64,000 nucleotides of DNA from Halorubrum salsamenti. Its GTDB lineage: Archaea > Halobacteriota > Halobacteria > Halobacteriales > Haloferacaceae. Both the position numbers and the translations under genes were made by a program. The first letter of the stretch is position 1. The number at the start of each line of letters is the position of its first letter. The stretch lies in contig NZ_VCNL01000001.1 in assembly GCF_007671685.1 (NCBI RefSeq), positions 62,001 through 126,000 on the forward strand, written 5' to 3'. Positions 59,645 to 64,000 of the stretch are shown piece after piece. The notes below the pieces were generated by a model, which worked only from the letters and a program-made list of their open reading frames with translations, was not told where the DNA came from and searched no databases.

Positions 59645-60862
59645 ATGGAGACGACGACGGCGTTCCGCGGGCTGGAGAGTCGCGCGTCGGGCCGCGTCCA
59701 CGAGACGGCGGACCCGACGACGGTGTCGGCCGAGGAGCAGGCGCGCGGGCTCGACCCCGCCTACGACTACGAGGCGGTCGATTCCGAGACGCTGTTGGGG
59801 TCGCCGCGGGACGGTCCCGCCGGGACGGGGCGCGGTCACTGGCGCTTCGACGCGCTGCTCCCGTTCCCGGCCGAGACCGCCATTTCGGCCGGCGAGGGCG
59901 CTACTCCCCTCGTGCCGACCGACCGACTCGCCGACGAGCTCGACGTCGACGCGGTGTACGTCAAAGACGAGGGGCGGAACCCGACGGGCACCGTGCTCGA
60001 CCGCGGGCTCTCGGTCGCGCTCACCGCGGTCGCGGCGCGGGCGGCCGAGGGACAGGACGTCGAGCCGCTGGCGTGCGCGAGCCCCGGTAACGCCGGGCAG
60101 TCGATGGCGGCGTACGCGGGCCGGGCCGACCTGCGCTCGTACGCGTTCGTCCCCTCGCGGTGCGCGTTCTCGAACAAGGCGATGACCAACGTCCACGGCG
60201 GGGACATGCGCGTGGTCGGCGGGCGGTTCCCGGACGCTGCCGACGCGGTCGACGAGCAGCTGGAGACGGAGTACACCGACCTCGGGGAGTTCGCGACGCC
60301 GTACCGCCACGACGGCGTGAAGACGCTCGCGTTCGAGCTGGTCGCCGACCTCGACGCGGCGCCGGACGTGGTGGTCGTCCCGACCGGCTCCGGCGAGGTC
60401 GTCGCCGGCGTTTATAAGGGGTTCGCGGAGCTGGAGCGCGTCGGCGCGATCGACGGGGTTCCGAGGGTCGTCGCGGCGCAGGCCGCGGGCTGTGCGCCGA
60501 TCGCGGCCGCGATCGAGCGCGACCTCGACGAGCCGGAGCCGTGGGAGACGCCCGACACGATCTGCGGCGAACTGGAGATCGCCGACCCCGCGGGCGGCGC
60601 GGCCGCGGTCGAGGCGGTCCGCGAGAGCGACGGCACCGCGGTGGGAGTCGAGGACGAGGACGTCCTCGCGAGCGCGGTCGCGGTCGCCCAGAACGAGGTG
60701 ATGGAGATGGGCGCCACCGGCGGGGCCGCGCCCGCCGGCGCGTGGGCGCTCAAGGAGGACGGCTTCTTCGACGGCGACGAGACGGTGGTCCTGATCAACA
60801 GCGACGCCGGGCTCAAGACGCCGGACGTGCTGCGTAGCCACCTGATGGGACAGGGTATTTAA
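59645..60862 (+). CDS. Threonine synthase-like PLP fold-type II protein lacking the catalytic lysine
   Basis: 405 residues similar along their length to archaeal threonine synthase: AGEGATPLVPTDRLAD, KDEGRNPTG, SPGNAGQSMAAYAGRA, VPTGSGEVVAGVYKGF, and INSDAGLKTPDVLRS. The PLP-binding motif normally NPTGSFKDRG reads NPTGTVLDRG, so Leu118 replaces the Schiff-base Lys. The N-terminal cysteine-rich start of many threonine synthases is also degraded (FRGLESRASGR). Probably a noncatalytic paralogue or regulator. No other threonine genes are close. Confidence 0.85.
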   Translation: METTTAFRGLESRASGRVHETADPTTVSAEEQARGLDPAYDYEAVDSETLLGSPRDGPAGTGRGHWRFDALLPFPAETAISAGEGATPLVPTDRLADELDVDAVYVKDEGRNPTGTVLDRGLSVALTAVAARAAEGQDVEPLACASPGNAGQSMAAYAGRADLRSYAFVPSRCAFSNKAMTNVHGGDMRVVGGRFPDAADAVDEQLETEYTDLGEFATPYRHDGVKTLAFELVADLDAAPDVVVVPTGSGEVVAGVYKGFAELERVGAIDGVPRVVAAQAAGCAPIAAAIERDLDEPEPWETPDTICGELEIADPAGGAAAVEAVRESDGTAVGVEDEDVLASAVAVAQNEVMEMGATGGAAPAGAWALKEDGFFDGDETVVLINSDAGLKTPDVLRSHLMGQGI

Positions 60863-60890
60863 ACCGCAGCCGCCCCGACGCCCCGCGGGG

Positions 60891-60900
60891 AACCGTTTTT
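60891..60900 (+). promoter_or_regulatory. TATA-like box for the GNAT gene
   Basis: aaccgttttt, centred about 29 nt before the ATG at 60925. Confidence 0.4.
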
Positions 60901-60924
60901 ACCTCGGCCCGCCTACGTGCATCC

Positions 60925-61512
60925 ATGTACGTCCGCGACGCCAAGAACCGTGACGAGGCGTGGTTACTGGACGCGATCGAGCGGCTGGGGCTCGACGACG
61001 TCGCCTTCCGGTCACGGGACTACGTGATCGCGGTCGACGAGGAGTCGGGCGACCGGGCGGGGTTCGGCCGGCTCCGCCTGCACCGCGGCGGCGAGGAGGC
61101 GGAGAACCGGATCGAACTCACCGGCATCGGCGTGCTGCCCGAGTGGCGGGGCCGGGGCGTCGGCGCGCACGTCGTCGAGCGCCTCGTCGACACCGCGGCC
61201 GCGGACCGGTTCGAGACGGTGTACGTCCTCACCGACCAGCCCGAGTACTTGACCCAGTTCGGCTTCGAGGAGGTCGACACCGACGACCTCCCGGAGGCGC
61301 TCTCGGACCGGCTCGCGGAGAAGCGCGAGTTCCTCGGCGGCGACGTGGTCGGTCTGCAGTTGGCCGTCGACGACTTCGAGATGCCCGATCGGTTCCGCGA
61401 GGCGTTCAAGAAGGCCGAGCCGGCGGACGCCGCAGACGACACGACCGAGTCGCCCGAGGACTTCGGGATCGACCCCGACTCGGCAACCTATAAGTACGAC
61501 ACGGGGCGCTGA
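60925..61512 (+). CDS. GNAT-family N-acetyltransferase
   Basis: 195 residues. The acetyl-CoA-binding motif A appears as GIGVLPEWRGRGVGAHVVERL (about 67-87), with the R/Q-x-x-G-x-G/A core as RGRGVG; motif B follows as YVLTDQPEYLTQFGFEEVD. The C-terminal ~70 residues form a charged extension. Acceptor substrate unknown. Monocistronic. Confidence 0.88.
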   Translation: MYVRDAKNRDEAWLLDAIERLGLDDVAFRSRDYVIAVDEESGDRAGFGRLRLHRGGEEAENRIELTGIGVLPEWRGRGVGAHVVERLVDTAAADRFETVYVLTDQPEYLTQFGFEEVDTDDLPEALSDRLAEKREFLGGDVVGLQLAVDDFEMPDRFREAFKKAEPADAADDTTESPEDFGIDPDSATYKYDTGR

Positions 61513-61562
61513 GGGCGGCCGCCCGCCGCGGAAGACGCGCCGAGATCGACCGCAATCCGACC

Positions 61563-61570
61563 GCTTATCG
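61563..61570 (+). promoter_or_regulatory. TATA-like box for cdd
   Basis: gcttatcg, centred about 27 nt before the ATG at 61593. Confidence 0.4.
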
Positions 61571-61592
61571 GCCCGCCGGTCGACGCCTCCGT

Positions 61593-61994
61593 ATGGACCT
61601 GATCGAGGCCGCGCGCGACGCGCTCGACGACGCGCACGTCCCGTACTCCGAGTACCGCGTCGGCGCCGCGCTCCGGACCGCCGACGGCACCGTCTACACC
61701 GGCTGTAACATCGAGAACGCCAACTACTCCAACAGCCTCCACGCCGAGGAGGTCGCGCTCGCGGAGGCGGTGAAGAACGGCCACCGCGAGTTCGACCGGA
61801 TCGCGGTCGCCTCCGGCGTTCGCGACGGCGTCACCCCCTGCGGGATGTGCCGGCAGTCGCTCGCGGAGTTCGCGGCCGACGACCTCCTCGTCGTCTGCGA
61901 CGAGGGCGACGGCGAGACCAGCGAGTACACGCTCGGTGAGCTGCTCCCGAACACCATCTCCGAGGATACGCTCGACGACGCGCGCGGGATTTAA
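61593..61994 (+). CDS. cdd: Cytidine deaminase
   Basis: Deaminates cytidine and deoxycytidine to uridine forms in pyrimidine salvage. 133 residues, homotetrameric class: zinc ligand Cys83 and Cys86 in TPCGMCRQ plus Cys of the first motif region and catalytic HAE (His50, Glu52 in LHAEEVAL). The next gene, 66 bp downstream, is a uridine phosphorylase, which would use the product, but that gene is frameshifted here. Confidence 0.95.
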   Translation: MDLIEAARDALDDAHVPYSEYRVGAALRTADGTVYTGCNIENANYSNSLHAEEVALAEAVKNGHREFDRIAVASGVRDGVTPCGMCRQSLAEFAADDLLVVCDEGDGETSEYTLGELLPNTISEDTLDDARGI

Positions 61995-62030
61995 AGGTAG
62001 GCAAGAGCCTGAGCGACTGAGACGGAACTA

Positions 62031-62040
62031 CTTTTAAACG
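62031..62040 (+). promoter_or_regulatory. TATA-like box for udp
   Basis: cttttaaacg, centred about 26 nt before the ATG at 62061. Confidence 0.45.
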
Positions 62041-62060
62041 GCTCGCCGAAGGGCGGAGAC

Positions 62061-62874
62061 ATGACCGACAAGAGCGACAGGAGCGAGGACCCCAACGACG
62101 AGGTGCAGTACCACGTCGAGGTCGGCGACGGCGACGTCGCGGACGCCGTGCTCCTCCCCGGCAACCCCGAGCGCGTGGACAAGGTCACGGCGCTGTGGGA
62201 CGGCCACGAGGAGGTCGCGCACCACCGCGACCGGCACCTACGAGGACGCGCCGATCTCCGTGACCTCGACCGGGATCGGCTCGCCGTCGGCCGCCATCGC
62301 TGTCGAGGAGCTCGCCAGGGTGGGCGTCGACACGTTCATTCGGGTCGGCTCCTGCGGCGCGATCCAGCCGGGGATGGACGTGGGCGATCTGGTGATCACG
62401 ACCGGCGCGGTCCGACAGGAGGGGACGAGCGACGAGTACGTCCGCGAGGACTACCCGGCCGCCGCCGACGGCGAGGTCGTCTCCGCGCTCGTCGCCGCCG
62501 CCGAGCGGCTCGGCCACGACTATCACACCGGCGTGACGATGAGCGCCGACTCCTTCTACGCCGGGCAGGGGCGCCCCGGATTCGAGGGGTTCGAGGCGGC
62601 CGGCTCCGACGAACTGGTCGCGGAGCTGCGGGACGCGAACGTGAAGAACATCGAGATGGAGGCGTCGGCGATCCTCACGATCGCGAGCGTGTACGGGCTC
62701 CGCGCGGGCGCGGTCTGCTCCGTCTACGCGAACCGGGTCACCGGCGAGTTCCGCACCGAGGGCGAGTCGCGGGCGGCCGAGACCGCGAGCCTCGCGGTGA
62801 AGCTCCTCGCGCGGATGGACGAGGTCAAGCGCGAGGCGGGCGCCGACCGCTGGCACGCCGGCCTCTCGCTGTAG
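62061..62874 (+). pseudogene. udp: Uridine phosphorylase, frameshifted
   Basis: Nucleoside phosphorylase cleaving uridine to uracil and ribose 1-phosphate. The N-terminal part (62061 to about 62229; YHVEVGDGDVADAVLLPGNPERVDKV, in pieces) and the remainder (from about 62231; GTYEDAPISVTSTGIGSPSAAI, IRVGSCGAIQPGMDVGDLVI, NIEMEASAILTIASVYGL) are in different frames. The break lies at accaccgcga|ccggcacc. The shift (codon phase 0 to 1) fits a missing 3n+2 nt; a 14-nt deletion between gcga repeats, removing residues like EYRTA, would explain it. The C-terminal region is full length and otherwise intact, so the event looks recent, or it is an assembly error. Confidence 0.85.
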
Positions 62875-62924
62875 GCGGGCGGAGCGGACTCCGGCCGGTC
62901 CGGATCGCGTGCGTTCCAAAGCGA

Positions 62925-62933
62925 CTTTATTCG
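62925..62933 (+). promoter_or_regulatory. TATA-like box for the NDH-2-like gene
   Basis: ctttattcg, centred about 26 nt before the ATG at 62954. Confidence 0.4.
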
Positions 62934-62953
62934 CGCGCTGTGGAACGACACAC

Positions 62954-64000
62954 ATGACTACACAGGTCGTCGTCGTCGGTTCCGGCTACGCCGGAGCGGG
63001 TGCGGTGAAGGCGTTCGAAGACGAGGTCGGCGATGGCGAGGCCGAGCTGACGTGGATCTCGGAGCACGACTACCACCTCGTTCTCCACGAGGTCCATCGC
63101 GCGATCCGCAACCCCGCGGTCGCCGAGAAGATCACCATCCCGGTCGACGAGATCAAATCGCCCGAGTCCGACTTCGTGCAGGGCCGCGTCGTCGACGTCG
63201 ACACCGACGACCGCGTCGTCGAGACCGACGACGGGACGACCGTCGACTACGACTACCTCCTGCTCGGCGTCGGCTCCACGACCGCCTTCTTCGGCATCGA
63301 GGGGCTCGAGGAGAACGCCCACCAGCTCAAGAGCCTCGACGACGCGAAGGCGATCCACGAGGAGGTCCGGTCGGCTGCCGCCGAGGCGACCCGGTCCGAC
63401 CCCGTCGAAGTCATCGTCGGCGGCGCCGGCCTCTCCGGTATCCAGACCGCGGGCGAGATCGCGGAGTACCGCGACAAACACCGCGCCCCCGTCGATATCA
63501 AGCTCGTCGAGGGACTCGACGAGGTCTTCCCCGGGAACGACCCGCAGGTCCAGGGCGCGCTCCGTCAGCGGCTCGAGGACGCCGACATCGAGATCCTCAC
63601 CGGCGACTTCATCTCGAAGGCCGACGAGGACGCGGTCTACCTCGGTGGCGGCGACGACGAGGAGCCCGAGGAACTCGAGTACGACGTGCTGATCTGGACC
63701 GGCGGCATCACGGGCCAGCCGGAACTGGAGAACGTCGAGGTCGAGAAGGACGAGCGCTCGAACCGCGTCCACGCCGCCTCCGACTTCACCACCAGCGACG
63801 ACCGCGTGTTCGCGATCGGCGACACCGCGCTGGTCGAGCAGGGCGACGACGACGTGGCGCCGCCGACCGCGCAGGCCGCCTGGCAGGCCGCGGAGATCGC
63901 CGGCGAGAACCTCGCGCGCGCCGCCCGCGGCGCGCCGCTTCAGTCGTGGGAGCACACGGACAAGGGGACCGTCATATCGGTCGGCGAGGACGCGGTCGCT
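62954..64000 (+). CDS. NDH-2-like NAD(P)/FAD oxidoreductase, 3' end outside window
   Basis: 349 residues are present and the frame is open at the window edge. The FAD-binding motif VVVVGSGYAGAGAVKAF (4-20), the YDYLLLGVGS segment, the second dinucleotide motif VGGAGLSGIQTAGE and the VFAIGDTALVEQ FAD-contact motif identify a type II NADH dehydrogenase-like flavoprotein. Such an enzyme could feed electrons to menaquinone beside the nuo complex, which lacks its NADH module here; that link is inferred. Confidence 0.92.
   Translation, partial: MTTQVVVVGSGYAGAGAVKAFEDEVGDGEAELTWISEHDYHLVLHEVHRAIRNPAVAEKITIPVDEIKSPESDFVQGRVVDVDTDDRVVETDDGTTVDYDYLLLGVGSTTAFFGIEGLEENAHQLKSLDDAKAIHEEVRSAAAEATRSDPVEVIVGGAGLSGIQTAGEIAEYRDKHRAPVDIKLVEGLDEVFPGNDPQVQGALRQRLEDADIEILTGDFISKADEDAVYLGGGDDEEPEELEYDVLIWTGGITGQPELENVEVEKDERSNRVHAASDFTTSDDRVFAIGDTALVEQGDDDVAPPTAQAAWQAAEIAGENLARAARGAPLQSWEHTDKGTVISVGEDAVA

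Overview
The window is a 64 kb piece of a haloarchaeal chromosome, most likely Halorubrum or a close relative. The evidence is very high GC, strongly acidic proteins, haloarchaeal signatures (AglJ, DICT-domain and Bat-type HTH proteins, AbrB-PhoU regulator, split NuoJ with fused NuoCD), Tat-type lipoprotein signals, and T-rich TATA-like boxes 26-31 nt upstream of many start codons, as expected for leaderless transcripts. No rRNA, tRNA, CRISPR array, intact transposase or prophage was found. It is mostly core chromosome with small accessory insertions.

Layout. 1-2.8 kb: end of a lysine/diaminopimelate operon (lysA-dapF-dapE-like). 2.8-6.5 kb: NYN nuclease-like protein, an orphan solute-binding lipoprotein whose two lobes are in swapped order, an AMP-ligase-like fragment and a cupin. 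6.6-12.7 kb: dnaJ, a divergent Rieske fusion, dnaK and tpiA; both dnaK and tpiA are followed by short tandem repeats resembling their own 3' ends. 12.8-16.1 kb: DICT protein, DsbB, MBF1, aroA. 16.1-21.5 kb: an intergenic repeat element, presenilin-type protease, nitrilase, SRPBCC protein, small regulators, AbrB-PhoU regulator, a CheY-like receiver. 22-26.2 kb: AglJ, AI-2E-family permease, noncanonical tubulin/FtsZ-like protein, an internally duplicated protein. 26.2-26.9 kb: a second copy of the repeat element. 26.9-30.2 kb: purK and purE separated by an opposing PQQ-propeller lipoprotein gene. 30.3-40.7 kb: complete nuoA-B-CD-H-I-J1-J2-K-L-M-N operon without nuoEFG. 40.8-49.8 kb: zinc ribbon, Gar1, SRP19, histidine kinase, alaS, alpha/beta hydrolase, glutamine amidotransferase, PINA-type PIN/ATPase/KH protein. 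50-55.5 kb: citrate synthase, SDR, M42 peptidase, MTH865 protein, membrane J-protein, zinc alcohol dehydrogenase. 55.7-64 kb: orphan E1-alpha-like protein, FAD desaturase-like protein, zinc ribbon, Bat regulator, threonine synthase-like protein, GNAT, cytidine deaminase, a frameshifted uridine phosphorylase and a truncated NDH-2-like dehydrogenase.

Systems. The lysine genes overlap by ATGA and are translationally coupled. The nuo operon encodes the membrane arm and quinone-side module of complex I; its internal genes carry GGAGGTG-type ribosome binding sites while operon-leading genes generally do not. DnaK/DnaJ are the Hsp70 system. cdd and udp would form a pyrimidine salvage pair, but udp is broken.

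The observations most worth a second look are the circularly permuted solute-binding protein (3393-5306), the dispersed structured repeat (16116-16350, 26339-26646, with a related stem-loop upstream of nuoA), the Rieske fusion between dnaJ and dnaK, and several enzyme homologues missing a key catalytic residue (threonine synthase-like, E1-alpha-like, alpha/beta hydrolase).
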